Shown here piece after piece: positions 25,590-38,344 of a DNA stretch of 64,000 bases. The stretch is from the NCBI GenBank assembly GCA_947095585.1, contig OX352765.1:93084965-93148964 (forward strand). The letters run 5' to 3'. Numbering within the stretch: the stretch's first letter is position 1; each line of letters begins with the position of its first letter. The DNA comes from Nephrocerus scutellatus (taxonomy: Eukaryota; Arthropoda; Insecta; Diptera; Pipunculidae). A program made the position numbers and the translations under genes. The notes below the pieces were generated by a model, which had not been told where the DNA came from, made no database searches, and was given only the letters and a program-made list of their open reading frames with translations.

Positions 25590-25740
25590 TCCCGAAAACC
25601 CATTAATACAAAAACCCAATCTAAACAACAAATCTCAAAATCCCAATTTATAGTAACAATAATGTTCCTTTCCTTATTTAGTTGTTATGTTTTGGAGTTA
25701 GGATAGGATTTCGTATATTTGGATTTTGGGATTTTTTATT
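25590..25740. repeat. Palindromic MITE-like repeat
   Basis: AAATCTCAAAATCCCAATTTATAG-type left arm (25628-25652) and TATTTGGATTTTGGGATTTTTT right arm (25713-25736) are near-perfect inverted arms around about 60 bases. The CCCAAAATCCC words also recur at 19640-19740. Confidence 0.45.
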
Positions 25741-25809
25741 TCATTGACAGTTTCTTAATATTTATTTATTCATGTCCTCTATTTATTTTACAGTATAATA
25801 AAAAAAAAA

Positions 25810-26630
25810 TAAAAACAAATGTTGCTCCTAGGAGGAGCATAGACCGGAAACGACCTCCTTCTGTCTCTCGCCAGCAGTTTGACTTCACGCCATACGCCTT
25901 CTGTACGCGATTGCCTTTTGATTGATCCGCGCCACGTGTTACCGGGTTTTGTCTTTCTTGAGGGTTCCATTCAAGGCCGGTTTTCGCAATGTCATTGTCC
26001 GGTTTCCGCAGGGTGTGCCCTACCCATTGTCATTTCCTACGCTTAATTTCCAGGAAGATTGGCTCATTATTTGACAAGTCAAGTAGATTCAAGTTTGAGA
26101 TGTCACAGATTCGACGTAGACCCTTGTTGACGAATACTTGTGAATTTTGAGAAATGATGGCTGTTACTTTCCAAGTCTCGCAACCATATAAGAGGACCGA
26201 TTTTACACTGGAGTTGAAGACCTTTAGCTTGGTGGTCCTGGAGATGTTATGCGCTCGCCAACACTTTGTTTAACAAGTAGTAGGCAAGGCATGCTTGGTT
26301 TATGCGGGCTGTCACGTCTGATTCGGACCCGCCGTTCTTAGTAATTAGGCTCCCTAAGTAGCTAAATTTCTCGTCGTCTTCAATGACTATTGTTGCATCG
26401 TTGGTGATTATAGATAATTCGCGGTTGTCAGTATTTCTTATTCGCAGAAATTTCCTCTTTGAGTAGTTAAGCCTTAGGCCAACCTGTTTAGCGTTATGGA
26501 TCAACCTTCATATCGTCCATTCTGTGAGTCATCATACTGATGTCATCAGCTTAGTCGAGATCGTTAAGCCTTTAATTTTCGCGCCATTGAATACCGTTTG
26601 TCGCATCGATGTTGGTTTGCGCCATAACGC
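25810..26630 (-). mobile_element. RTE-clade LINE relic, C-terminal half
   Basis: On the - strand VGLRLNYSKRKFLRI and FSYLGSLITKNGGSESDVTA (26504-26250) are followed by NSSVKSVLLYGCETW (26220-26170) and QWVGHTLRKPDNDIAKTGL (26030-25970). It is the same clade as 540-3240. The end is close to the (A)n at 25800. Confidence 0.8.
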
Positions 26631-26639
26631 CATGTTATC

Positions 26640-27150
26640 AGAAAACCACAAATCCAAATAAAAAAGAGTGTCGGGGACAAAACAGAGCCTTGGGGAACAC
26701 CAACATTAGATTCGAAACCGTCCAATACGACCTGGTGTCGAATTACATCAGTTAACGGGTGATCAAGTATTTACATTGGGATAGTCACTACTCGTCACCT
26801 GTTCACGTAAGCGATCATGCAAAATCATTATTATTCAGTCACGTATTACTCACGTATATGGTAATTCAACCTCTGGATTGAACGGTCACAAGAGTAGTTA
26901 CTAGTTCAATCAAGCAGGGCCTTATCGATTCCATTGGCACTCAATTCGACAAGAGAACTTGATGCTAGACTCTGTTAAATGCCTTTAAAATATCGAGTGC
27001 AACAACTTTGCTTACACCAAATTTATGAAGAGACTCCTCAACTTACTTGGTGAGATATGCCATCATATCACTAGTAGAGAGTTGCCTTCCAAAATCGTAC
27101 TGTCGCTCGGTTAAACAATACTTTTTGTTCAAATGCAATACAAAAAATTT
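26640..27150 (-). mobile_element. CR1-like LINE relic (RT)
   Basis: On the - strand: YCLTERQYDFGRQLSTSDMM (27120-27061), ALDILKAFNRV (27000-26968) and GVPQGSVLSPTLFFIW (26702-26655). It is directly joined to the RTE relic on its left, so one inserted next to the other. Confidence 0.8.
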
Positions 27151-29274
27151 ACCAATTGACTTCTGCAAGTTCAAATGGCAATTGCCCGAAACACTGATTG
27201 CGTAGATCTGAAGCTGATTCTGTTTCCCATCAAATTGCCTTCATGAGTAATCTTGGACGATTTTAGCAAAAACATTTCTCGTGAAATTCGCATAAAACGT
27301 TTGAGGAACTGTTCGTCGGTCGATGCTGTCTGGTGGGCGAATTCGGCGCACTATCTAATAAAGATTCTACCTGGAAATGGATGTACATATACTTTATGAC
27401 TCAGAGGTGCAAATCATATGATTATTTACTTTATCATCATCATTATCAGTAGTAGTGAGTTCCCTCACAGTCTCAGTAACAAAAATGGTAATTTGTGTTT
27501 ATGTTATTGAGTGCTTGCGAAGAAAGTGGTCCAGAGGCGGCTGAAAGTAAACGTCTACCTGGACTTTTTGTTTTTAATACATACGAGATAATATATTTAC
27601 TGTAAAACGTGATTCATTTCGGGAGATTACACTTCTCCTATATTACCAAAAACCAAACGTATTAGACGCAAGAAAAGAGTTGAATTCAAAAACAAACAAA
27701 TGCCCTGTCACATCGACGGATCGGTATTAGCCATTTACGGTTTAATATGATGTCTTGTTAATCGAAACAGATGAAGACACAGACGAAGAAAGCTGTGGTG
27801 ACCATCGATCACTCTCGCCGATCTCTGTTGTTGCCTATACTGGAGAACGTCTTTCTCTCTTGGACGAATAAACATCACCTGCCTGTGAATTCCGAAAAAT
27901 ACATTTAAGGAAAGTTAATTGCACTAATTTTGTCATTTTTCCTGTCACTTTAGCGAAAAGCGACGAGGCACCTTACACCTACCTCGTCTTGTCTTGTTAT
28001 GTCTTCTCCATCTATTGCACATCATCTTTGCGTGCGTGTAGTTGCATGCGGCGTTTAGTTGTTGCCACGGCGTGGGGGAAGAGGTACTAAACTATCTGAA
28101 GGCTGGTTAGCTTAGGCTATCGGCTGCAACTGAACGGAGAAATTAAACAAAGCAAATAGTGGAATTATGGGAAAAGTATGACTGATTTCCAAGAAAAATC
28201 GACAGTATGCGTACGTACTTTGGATGTGAAATGGTAACAGAAAGAACAATCAGCTTAACCCACAGTTGGAAAACAATAACCAATGCGGTTATCTATATCG
28301 GTGGAAAATTTGCCATTCAAAGAAAATTCAGAAATAAAAAAAGTCAATATGGAGCAGTAAAAGTTTTATGGCTTCTTTATGATTTTTATTCAGTCTGAGT
28401 GCGAGGAAAAGCGTTTTCTGCATTTCACTGTTAGTCATTCTTTGAGAGGTTTTATCAAAATGTACCCTTGTACCTTGCCTTAATGAAATAAGGTCACTAT
28501 GGTCGAAAAGTATACATCAACCCTTAATACTTATTAACTTACTAACCTCATTTCATTAACAAAACACTTTGACCTTCATTTAAAAAAAGAAAACAAATTG
28601 ATACCCATTTGAACAGACAAGCAGTGGGATAATTAAAGCTCAGAAAATGCATAAGCAATAAGCAGTTTCTATGTTTTTTGGAGAGATTTAAAAATCAGAA
28701 TAATACCAGATTTTTTTTAAAAAAATTACTGGCGAACCAAATCAAACACTGTCACTCACTGCCTGCCTGCGAGATTTGTTACTTTGAAAAATTTCCATTC
28801 TTCCCAAAGTCTTTGTCCTTGAATTCACTGATTTAACCCCTTAAGATGCGATTTATTTATATTATCGCAGTGGTTGGTGGTGGCGGCCATTGTTTCATTT
28901 TTTGCTAATTTATTAGAAGTCGTACATCGTCGTCGTGTCTCAGCAAATTAATAAGCCATGCAGAAAATGAACTGTCAAAATGAATGTCTAAAATAATAAA
29001 TAAATTATTACTGAATGTTATTTTTATTTTGTATATTGAGTTGTTCGTCTTTCTTTTGGCCACTTTGCAGTTGCTTTGCATGTTAAAGGGATCAATGGAA
29101 TCGAAAATCAAATATTATAATCTGTTTCCTCTTCACTGGCTTTAGATCAATACCTCCCGCAAATTTCTCATCATCGATCTCAATTTTGACCAATTTGACA
29201 TCCCTTAACCGTGCCTTCCAGATACAAGATGGTCTTTCCCGTTAATCATGTCGTTTACGACAATCTAAGCAAGT

Positions 29275-29480
29275 TTTTTAAAAACTTTTATTTAACTTGA
29301 ATTGACCCCTTTTTGTCTGTATTTTCGACTACTTTGAGGTCTTTTTTAACCACCTTCCATACGACCTAGAGAGCTGAAATTTTATGAGTGTCATAGTCCA
29401 AAATAACAGTTATATTCCGCGTATGGCGCGTGTTGCATTTCGCGTGTGGCGCGTGTGATGGGTTGAAATCGCACCATTTT
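29275..29480 (+). repeat. Repeat family B monomer
   Basis: Shares AAACTTTTATTTAACTTGA, GACCTAGAGAGCTGAAATTTT and CGTGTGGCGCGTGTGATG with the array at 46290-46970. Shorter relatives lie at 36000-36090 and 41205-41260. Confidence 0.75.
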
Positions 29481-29589
29481 CTCGTTTTTTTAAGGTCTTT
29501 TGTACCCGAAAAAAGATTTAAAATTATACATTTACTTGTTATCTTCTGGACTTCACTAGCAACTATTAATTCTCCGAGCGCGGTTATAA

Positions 29590-30060
29590 GTCAGAGTGCT
29601 TTTTTGTAGACCGACGCCGCCACTAACCTGAACCCGATGACAGTGCGAACGTACCGAGGTGTTATCGTCGAATCTGACCACTATCTTGTTGGTATGATAG
29701 TCCTGCGAAGAGGCATTTTGTGCCCCATATATAAGAAATGAGATACCAGAACGAGGTGCAATTATTGTGGTATATATGGTCGTTACTGGTCGATACCGGT
29801 ATGGCTTCATCACAGGCTGATAAACAACTGAATGTAGATGTTCACCCTTAGAGAGGCAATAGAAAAATGTCTAGAGTTACAAAGTGAAATTCCCCATAGC
29901 CGGACAACCACTGTCGCAGTGTGTTTGTCGAGCTATGAGATGATATCTCAAACTGGATGACATCGGCTCGAATCGGGACCGGTGGAGGGACTTTTTGGCC
30001 AGGACCGGGACCCCGGTTGTAGAGCCAAATATGCTAATGATGAGAGAGATCTCCACTTAT
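29590..30060 (+). mobile_element. RTE-type LINE, internally deleted
   Basis: Endonuclease text TVRTYRGVIVESDHYLVGMI (29640-29698) passes into the RTE 3' end (about 29970-30045). That end reads DWMTSARIGTG-like, then GPGPRL, and finishes in ATGATGAG. The RT is deleted. Confidence 0.65.
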
Positions 30061-30339
30061 GTGGGAGGAACAAAATTTTTGTTGGAAATGCCTTGTTGGA
30101 GTCAACCAAATGTACATAAATTGTCGTTTATTTAACATAAGTTGTACAAATTTATGAATACTATAAATATACATATTACAAACATATATTTACGTATTTT
30201 GTATGCATGCATACATTTCAATTAAATTAATGGAAAACCAATGTAGTTATAGTATGTGCAGATTTCTTAAACATCGATTAGTTTAGCTTAAAATGTTGAG
30301 TATCAAAATGCATCTCTACGTTCTTCATGCTATAAAGTC

Positions 30340-30900
30340 ATCCTTGGCAAAATGACTCAAACGGGCAACTTGTTTCAATGCCTCATCATTCGAAGTTATG
30401 GGGTCATTAATCTCTTCATGCGCTTCGTCTTTAGACTCACTCATATCCGGAGCAGCGCTTTGCTTTTAAAATTGTATTCCAATACTGTTATCTTTAGTGA
30501 AGACACTTCATCAATTTTTAGAAATTAGTCAAAACCATTTGATAAAGTGTACCCTTTTTGGAATTTTGCATAGGTAGCCATACCCCTCGGCATCAAAATC
30601 GGAAGCACTATAATTGATTTCAGAGCATCCAGCTTTACGAAAGCATTTTTTTAAGGGTTGTTGCTTCAACTTTGCTCCAACAGGCTTTGATGAAGTACAA
30701 AGCTTCAAGAAAATTCATAGATTTTTTCAGCTCTGAGATGCTGCATTATCCAAGAATAACTGCTGCATGGTTGTTAAAGTCATGATTTCTCGAGTCATCC
30801 ATGCGTTTTTGTTAGATTTTCAATCCACTGGTAGTTCTTTGATAGAAAGGTGATCGAATGCTTGAGGTCGAGCTGCTTTACCTATGATCAAAAGCAGCTG
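30340..30900 (-). mobile_element. Tigger/pogo-like DDE transposase relic
   Basis: On the - strand IIGKAARPQAF (30890-30855), KELPVD then KSNKNAWMTREIM (30840-30781) and LFLDNAASQS (30758-30731) are the DDE_1 core, with the second catalytic Asp. An acidic tail MSESKDEAHEEINDPITSND (30450-30390) ends the frame. Stops disrupt it, and the first part of the transposase is missing. Confidence 0.8.
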
Positions 30901-31209
30901 AGATAGTTAAAGGAATTTTAAAAAACACAGCACGAGCCAAGCAAAATGAAGGAAAAAGCCCACCTCTAGACAACACATATGTCATGAATGTGTGCATTCG
31001 TCTTAATAGGGGAATCACTAATTTCGTTGTCATCAACACAAGTCGTGTTTTAATTGGGAAACTACAAATTTTATACAATTCTTGCTTGCGAATTTTATTA
31101 ATTCTGTCCGTTTATGACAGATATTTTGATCAAAATGTTATGAAATATAGTGTCCGCGACCATTATTGCAGCGTCCGGCTATAGGAATTATACTTTGTAT
31201 ATACTGTAT

Positions 31210-32190
31210 ATACTTTGAAGCCGACCTACGTGTGTTATCTAAGCCAAAGAAGGACTTAACAAAGTCATGAGAGAATTCGACTTCCCAAATAAACTGACAC
31301 GACTATGTAGGTTGACCATAATAATAATTTATTCGGCGCGACAGACCATTGCTGTCCAAGGTCTCGCAACCATTCGTGTTGAGCACACAAATGGAAGGGA
31401 CCTACAATTTAAGGCCGGATCCGAACGGCGAATTGAGAAGTTTTTCGTGACAAGTTATTACTCTCAGAACGTTTGTCACCCATTCGCGAGAGGTGGGACA
31501 CCGTGAAAAATACTTTTGGTGTTACTGGGATTCGAAGCACGAACCCCTTGCTTAGTAGCCATGCTCATTTCCACTGAGCCAAGGTGCCCACGTAGGTTGA
31601 CCATGCCCACTGTTGAAAGCCAATCAAATATTTCCGGATCAATATAAATCCCATTTCACATCTATAACGCATCTGTCCTGCTACCTCTTGTTATTGAAGA
31701 CGTCATTTAACGATAAATTCTTACGCAGAAGATATCGTTCTCGTTTGTGCAAGCCCTAGAATTACACAAGAAGCTTTAATTGCGATTGCGATAAAGTGGG
31801 CGGCACAAAATTTGGTTCCGCACCCCTAAATAATAGCAAATAATGTCTTCAACTAGAAGATCCAGCATTGGATCTGGGAGCATGGGTATTATAGTGCAAT
31901 CCTTTAACTAAATTGGACCGATTGTGACAGCTGATAACATAACATGGTAACCTAAAATACACGCATGGTTGTTAAAGCTAACAAATCCTACTTTAGCCTG
32001 TCAAGACTCTTTAAATCCAAGAATTCAACCATATCACCCAACATGTTGGCGTATAAGATAGTAGTTATACCACTGCTTGCATATGAATCCAAACCTAGGG
32101 GCTTAGCAAAAATCACTGTAACCTCGTAGGCGCGTTCGAGAGAAAAATCGTACGGATAATTCTTGGTCCTGTGTGTTAGTTGGGACGATT
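31210..32190 (+). mobile_element. RTE-type LINE relic interrupted by a SINE
   Basis: The left part (31210-31319) reads MREFDFPNKLTRLCRLT. The right part (31592-32190) resumes with RLTMPTVES and later NMLAYKIVVIPLLAYES (32040-32090) and ARSREKSYG. The 13 bases GTAGGTTGACCAT are duplicated either side of the SINE. The RT itself is badly decayed. Confidence 0.8.
31320..31591 (-). mobile_element. tRNA-derived SINE, complete copy
   Basis: The - strand head carries a perfect A-box TGGCTCAGTGG (complement of 31571-31581) and a B-box GCTTCGAATCC (complement of 31528-31538). The body runs to an (AAT/TTA)n tail at 31320-31330. A perfect 13-bp target duplication flanks it (31307-31319 and 31592-31604). 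It is about 270 bp long. Confidence 0.9.
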
Positions 32191-33789
32191 TCTGTACCTT
32201 TAAATGATGAGATCGAAAAAAAATGTTTTTTGTGAACCTGGATTTTTTTTAAATCACTTTATACTTCGGTGTTTTTTACACCAGAGCTTCCTGTTAGTAA
32301 GCAAATAAGTGTCTGATTTAACATAGAATGGCTGAGGTGACGCATTATGCAAAATTTGTTTCAAAGAACTAGGGCAGTACTGCTTACAATCGAAATATAA
32401 TTTTGGAAATACATTTTTTATTAAATAAAAGATGTTCAAGATATTAATCCAGTTTCTGATTTATTGCTCATAGTGATTTGACCAGCCCTAATTTTAACGC
32501 TGGTCGTAAACATTTTTCGTGGAAGCAAAGTTTCCTTTCATGATAATCGTATTTTTGTAGAACACAATGAAGCCAAAGGAGGTTTATTTTTAGCAACTAA
32601 TATATGAGTAAGGCTTACATGTGCTCCAAAAGACGTCATGTTCTATGCATTAAGATGAGGAACGAACATAAGTGACTCTAGCCAAGCAGTAAATATAAAA
32701 CCAGTTGGTATGATGGACGCCAAAAAGATGATGTAACAGAAGATTCAGAAACAAATCGGTAATCTTCAAATAAAGTTTACTGTTAGACGTAAACACTTTT
32801 TTTTTATAAATTTTGTCAGTTTTATATGTTTTTCAGTAAACACAAAGCATCATAAAGATTAGCGATGAGTTCTTTTTAATGGCAATCGTAAAAAAACTAA
32901 AAACTAACAAAAATTTAGTTTTTTCTTTTTTTTTCATAATTATTTCACGTAGGTACTAGTATTAATTTTAACGATAAATGCAGAAATAAAACTGACAAAA
33001 AGATAATTTTTCTAATCCATAAACACCTACACTTGTTCTTTACGTCATTCTACTGTGCTTCTGTGATATTGCTATCGAATTGTTAAGCCTCAGTCTAAAA
33101 TATGAAGAAAATGTTTTTTCAAAATCAAAAACATCTTAAAAACAACCATAATTCGATCGGTTTTACAGGCAATGAAAAAATTTATGATTTTTCACGAACT
33201 TGTGTGCGTTTTTGCGAGAGAGAGAAAAAAAAGACCCACTTGAGATTATTTTGTACGGATTTTCCATTCGATTTGCAGACAAAACATCTCACAGACCGAC
33301 CCAAAAGTAAAAATGCTTTATTGCTAACGCGAAAATCGCATGTTCCGCCTCATTGTGTTTTTCTATTATTTTTTAAATATTTGCCATTACGTCACTCTGT
33401 TGTTACCGATGTTCAAACGGACGTATAGAGCACTTGTGTGCGCCTGTAGTGTTTCGGGACACGTTTCGAACTCATTGAACTCATTTGAAACAAATCAAGT
33501 CATTTGCGTGAATATAGAAAGTTTTACGCGTAAGTGTACACGAGGAAATGAGGATCATGGCAAACGCCAGAGAGAAATCAATATAAAGCTCTGAAATACA
33601 AAATAAAAACTTACGTATCTACTCGTACAATTATAGACGGGTTGTGTAAGTTGCTGGCCAGCATCACATATGTTGGGTACTTCAATTACAATGCGTCATC
33701 TCGCAGGTGAATGATGTTCTCACGCACTGTTACATCACCTATCATCACTAACACGCAAATTTTTATGCATTTGAATCCGTATTTGTTGG

Positions 33790-34960
33790 GTGCTTTTATG
33801 CCACTTTTGATGCCACAAAACTCGATGGATCTAGAATGGATAAGGACAAGGTTTAAATCCCGCCTGTAGCGTTCAGGTATGAGATCAAGTCGATGACCCG
33901 GTAATCTTGAGAGCTATTTCAGGTCGCAAAAAATGGTTTACCTAAAATGCGGTGTCTTGACCCTGCTAGAGCCGGACAACTGCAGAGGAAGTAGTTTATT
34001 TTTCATTTTCATCTTTGCAACTTCTGCCGAAGTTGTTGTGCGTAGACTGTGCTGATAGCCACAACTGTAGCAATATCCTTCCGGGTTCTAGATAACAACT
34101 CGGATCCGTCAGTGAATATTGTTGCGTCATATTGCTACTTCCCCATCCTTCCAGTTACCCCTTGAAGGGGTCAGTCAGTAGACGATGGTATCATGCTTCA
34201 GGTACTGTCTGCAGTATATTGCAGTGCACGTATGGTCTAGTAGCAAACCACCCAGACTATCTGAGTCGTACTGCACTGCACGTCGTAACATACTTAATAA
34301 ATATGTCAGGAGGTAATAGGTGCAAGATGGTGTTAAGGGCCTCGGTCAGGCAAAACCGTAGATATCCTGTAATGCCTGCTGCTGCTAATCGCTGTAACCG
34401 GCTGAGTTTGGTAGCGTTATACTTCTTCTTCATCGCTGGCCACCAGACCAGCGGTCTATAGGTAAGAATTGGCCGTATAACAGCTGTGTACAGCCAGAGA
34501 ACCATCTTTGGTTGAAGAGCCCATTTCCTGTCGATGGTTTTGCTACTGGTATAGAGGGCCACGCACACGCTCTCTTAGCCCTGTTCTCAATGTTAGCCTT
34601 CCAGCTAAGCTTCCTATCTTTGTATTTGTATTTGACTGCAAGGCCAGAGCTTGTTGCGCAGGAGCTGACTTTACCCAGAGCCCTTTCCATGACTTCACTG
34701 ATCACGGAAAGGTACTGGCCTGATACGTGTATCACCACGTCATCTGCATACGCAACCACCTTCGTCCTATCCTCTTCAAGTTTTAGTAGCATTTCGTTAA
34801 TTTTGTTAATTATTATCAGTAATGGAGAGACGACCCCTCGTTGGGGAGGGCCTGTGTCGCCTCGTTTGGTAATGTTACAGCTGCCAAGATTGGCATGTAT
34901 AATCCTGCTGCCCAGCATGGATATGATCCATTGCGTAAGGAAGGATTCTACTCCTACTTC
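33790..34960 (-). mobile_element. LOA-like LINE relic: RT, RNase H remnant, C-terminus
   Basis: Frames on the - strand read MLGSRIIHANLGSCNITK (34918), RGVVSPLL and VVAYADDVVIHVSGQYLS (34765-34710, an intact YADD), then RKLSWKANIENRAKRACA. WALQPKMVLWLYTAVIRPIL (34520-34455) and LVWWPAM follow. The 3' part (34090-33790) contains the RNase H and C-terminal tail, and is a near-copy of 36240-36570 in the opposite orientation. Frameshifts are numerous. Confidence 0.85.
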
Positions 34961-34984
34961 TACTTAATAAATAACTAAAATAAA

Positions 34985-35780
34985 TAATAAAGATGCCCAG
35001 ATTTTTAACAACCCCAATTTGCTCTCTTCTTTTATTATCCAGAATTAAGTCAGGAAACGATGAAGTATCGATAAGGTCCTTGTGTATAGTGACAGCCTTC
35101 GTTTTACTAGCCTTAAGTAGCTGTTTTTTTAGAAGAATTGATTAGAGGTCTTCATTGATCCTTGCCACCGCATTCTCTAATAAGTAAGCCATTTGGAGAA
35201 AAGGAGTACAACTGCACATCATCTGTATATGAGTCATATCTACAATTATTAATAACGGCAGCAAGGTCGGTAATAAACAGCGAAAACAAAATTTGACCGA
35301 GTACTCATCCTTGAGGTACGCCTTGTGAAAGCTGTTGAGAAGTAGACAGTTGAAAATTGCTATAGACCGCCTGTAGTCGATTAGTCAGATAGCTCAAAAC
35401 AAGTTTATAGGCTGTCAGAGAAAAATTCAAATTGCGGTTGAGCTTGTTTATTAATAGCTCGTAGTTGACAGAGCATTGGAAAAGTCGAAAAGAATCATTA
35501 TAGACATTTCATCTTTGACAAGATTCTGTCGGATGTCATCGGTAATTTCAAACAAGATTGCAATACAACTGAAACATTTACTGAATCCCGATTGAAGTGA
35601 AGATAGCATATTAAATTGGTTTGGTTGACTTGCGTTTTTATCTTTTTGCTCAAGACCACCTCAAATACTTTAGATAAAAATGACAAAATAGCAATTTTAC
35701 GACGTTTACTGTGGCTGAGCTTTTTTCGGCACAGCCTTTCCAATAAGCCGGTTATCATCAACTTAACTAAATGCGTTCAT
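34985..35780 (-). mobile_element. CR1/Rex-group-like LINE relic
   Basis: On the - strand ILSFLSKVFEVVLSKKIKTQ (35685-35625), SQGVPQG (35335) and a Y-TDDVQLY (about 35230) can be read, with LFITDLAAVINN in between. It is different from the CR1-like family at 23240. The copy is dead. Confidence 0.65.
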
Positions 35781-36239
35781 ATTAAGTCAGAAAAAACATT
35801 TCAGTACACAAAATCAAATCGATCATGTCTATTGTCCAGCCTGTAATAAATTGTTACAAGCTCGTTAATAGGGTCTCCTCACAAAACAATTCTTTTCCCA
35901 AATAGAATATGAAACTTAGCATGAACATCAAGTGATACGTGCAACAAATTAAGACAAATTTTAAGAATATGTAAATATTCTGAAACTACGAGTATTTTTA
36001 AAACCTTTTATTTAACTTCACTTGTCCTTTTACCACCAATTCTCCAACTCGATTCTAAATTGAAATTTTAAGTGGAGTTGAGCTTAAATTTCGTATCAAC
36101 ATTTGGTCCCGGTGACAATGTAATGTTGTGGTACCAATAATATGTTCTGATGGTGGACTTGGAATGTTGAAGCTTTACAGGATTTTTGTCTCAATTTTTG
36201 TTTAAATTAAAATCCAGAAAGGAAAAAGAAAGAAAAACC

Positions 36240-36570
36240 ACCGAGTTGTTATCTAGAACTCGGAATGATATTGCCAGAGTTGTGGCTATCAGCACGGGCC
36301 ACTGGCCAGTGCGTAGTCTGCAGAAGTTGCAAACAAGAAAATGAGAAATGAGAAACTCTCATACACTTCCTCTGCAGTTATCTGGCCCTAGCAGGGCCAA
36401 GACACCGCACTTTAGGTTAACCATTTTTTCCTGACCTGAAATACGAGTAGCTCTCAGATTACAGGATCATCGAGTTGGTCTCGTATCTGAACGACGCTAC
36501 AGGCTGGGTTTAAATCACTTAAATATGCATGCTAGGTCCCTACAGATTTGTGGCATCAAAATGGCACACA
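36240..36570 (+). mobile_element. LOA-like LINE 3' end
   Basis: Contains LTGHWP-like text and a C-x2-C-type finger (VCRSCKQEN, then HFLCSY), followed by HPFFPDLKY and LQICGIKMAHTSAN. It is the inverted partner of 33790-34090, with clear base-level similarity. Confidence 0.75.
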
Positions 36571-37434
36571 CTAGCGCTAACTGAATGCATTGCAAGTACA
36601 GCGGGGTTCACCACTCTACCTTCCTACCTACCCAAGAATTTATAAGTAGATTTTTGATAATATAACAATTGAACTGCCATTTAGTAACAGTGTATCTATA
36701 AGCATTTTTGTCGTTGTTGTAATTAAAACGAGAGTGTCTAATAAAAACCCCAATTTTTTACCTTCTTTAATGCTTATACGTAAATCACAATTCATTTGGA
36801 TGACTTCTTCGCATATCCGCATATAACTGATTGAACTGGTTTTGCGGAAAAAAAGTAAAACGTAGAATTTTTTATGTTTCATTTGAGGATATTTGGCACA
36901 ATCTCTGTCTTATATTAATTTAATTAAAATATAAACTCGTAAAGTTAAGGTATGAATTCCTATAGAGCGCGTGTTATTTATGCATTCATGCGTCCACCTG
37001 CAGATCTCTATAATAAAATGAAACAACAATAAATTATTTCCTCCCACCTGCACAGCAAAAATGAAAATCTTCTTCCTCGTAGCCCGTTTCTCCTCGCCGT
37101 AAATAATGTGCGCATTTGCCAAAAATGTTTTATTGTTTTCTTTTGATTTTATTTTATTTTACATAAATTAATGGTTCCCATTATGCTTCGGGATAAACAT
37201 TTAGCACCTTTTGAATTATTTTGTGGCTTATTAATTTTTATAATAATAAACAAATTTTTTAAACGGATTTAATTGTTTGGACGGGGTAACATTTCATTTC
37301 ATTTCATTTCATTTAAAAAAAACGTTTTACATCATTTTACAATTTTATTATTATTTTCTTCCTTCTTAGTAGTTAGTTTAGTGGGTATTGCCTCCACGAG
37401 CATCTAACAAAGCAATAATTCGCAGGGGCATACC

Positions 37435-38340
37435 TTAGACAAGATTTGTTACGATCATCATTATATTTGGCTCTACAACCGGGGTCCGGTCCTGGCCTCC
37501 CGTAATAAAACTCTCCACCGGTCCCGATTTCGAGCCGATGTCATCCAGTTTGGCATCCCTAAATTCTGGGCGCCCTGGTCTACGCCATCCTTCCAGCGTT
37601 GGCTTGGTTGGCCCCGCTGTCGTGTTCCATAAATCCTTCCGCAAAGGATTTTCTGAGCAGGATCATCTCCGTTCATGCGAGTCAGTTGTCCTGCCCACCG
37701 GAGCCTACCGAGCTTAATTCTCTGGATCTGTTGGATCTTCTTCTCGCAGACATGGCCACTTTGTTTTGCTCTCATTTATGTGCAGCCCCAGATTTATGTG
37801 CCGCCTGCTCGATCTGGATGAAAACTACCCGCACAGCTCTTCCGTTTCTACCAACGATGTCAATATCGTCTGCGTAAGCCAGTATCTGAATGGACTTATA
37901 GAGGATTGTTCCTCGGTCCGTTACGTCAGAGTATCGGATCACTTTCTCCAACGCCAGGTTGATGAGGACGCAGGCCAGTCCATCCCTTTGTCAGAGCCCG
38001 TTATAGATGTTAAATGGGCTTGATAGTGATCCGGATATTTTTACCTGGCTTATAATATTGGTCATGGTCAACCTACATATATAGTCTTGTCAGTTTATTT
38101 TGGGATGCCGAATTCTCTTATGGCTTCTTCTTCTGGCATCGCTTCTTCTTCCCATTGCTGCTTTAAAGCCAATAACGGTGGATTTTATTCTTTTGCTGAC
38201 TAGAAACCCCAGCCCGAGCACATGATGTCTTGCATGACAGCTGTAATATATGTCATGAATGGTGTAAGACACCCGTCCATCGTATCTCCTGAATTGCTGT
38301 TATGTCAGCATTATATTTGGACAGGGTATCGGGGCTAGAT
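37435..38340 (-). mobile_element. RTE-type LINE, internally deleted
   Basis: Order on the - strand: endonuclease start DTLSKYNADITAIQEIRWTG (38333-38274) and HDIYYSCHARHH; then RT RQRDGLACVLINLALEKV and ILAYADDIDIVGRNG (37880-37840). The C-terminal RLRWAGQLTRMNGDDPAQKI (37703-37645) and RWKDGVDQGAQNLG end it near ATGATGATCG. The middle of the endonuclease and start of RT are deleted. YADD is intact. Confidence 0.85.
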
Positions 38341-38344
38341 GCTA

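Noticed and set aside
33102..33428. 108-codon + frame as a gene
   Set aside because: No similarity recognised, AT-rich composition, no splice or promoter support.
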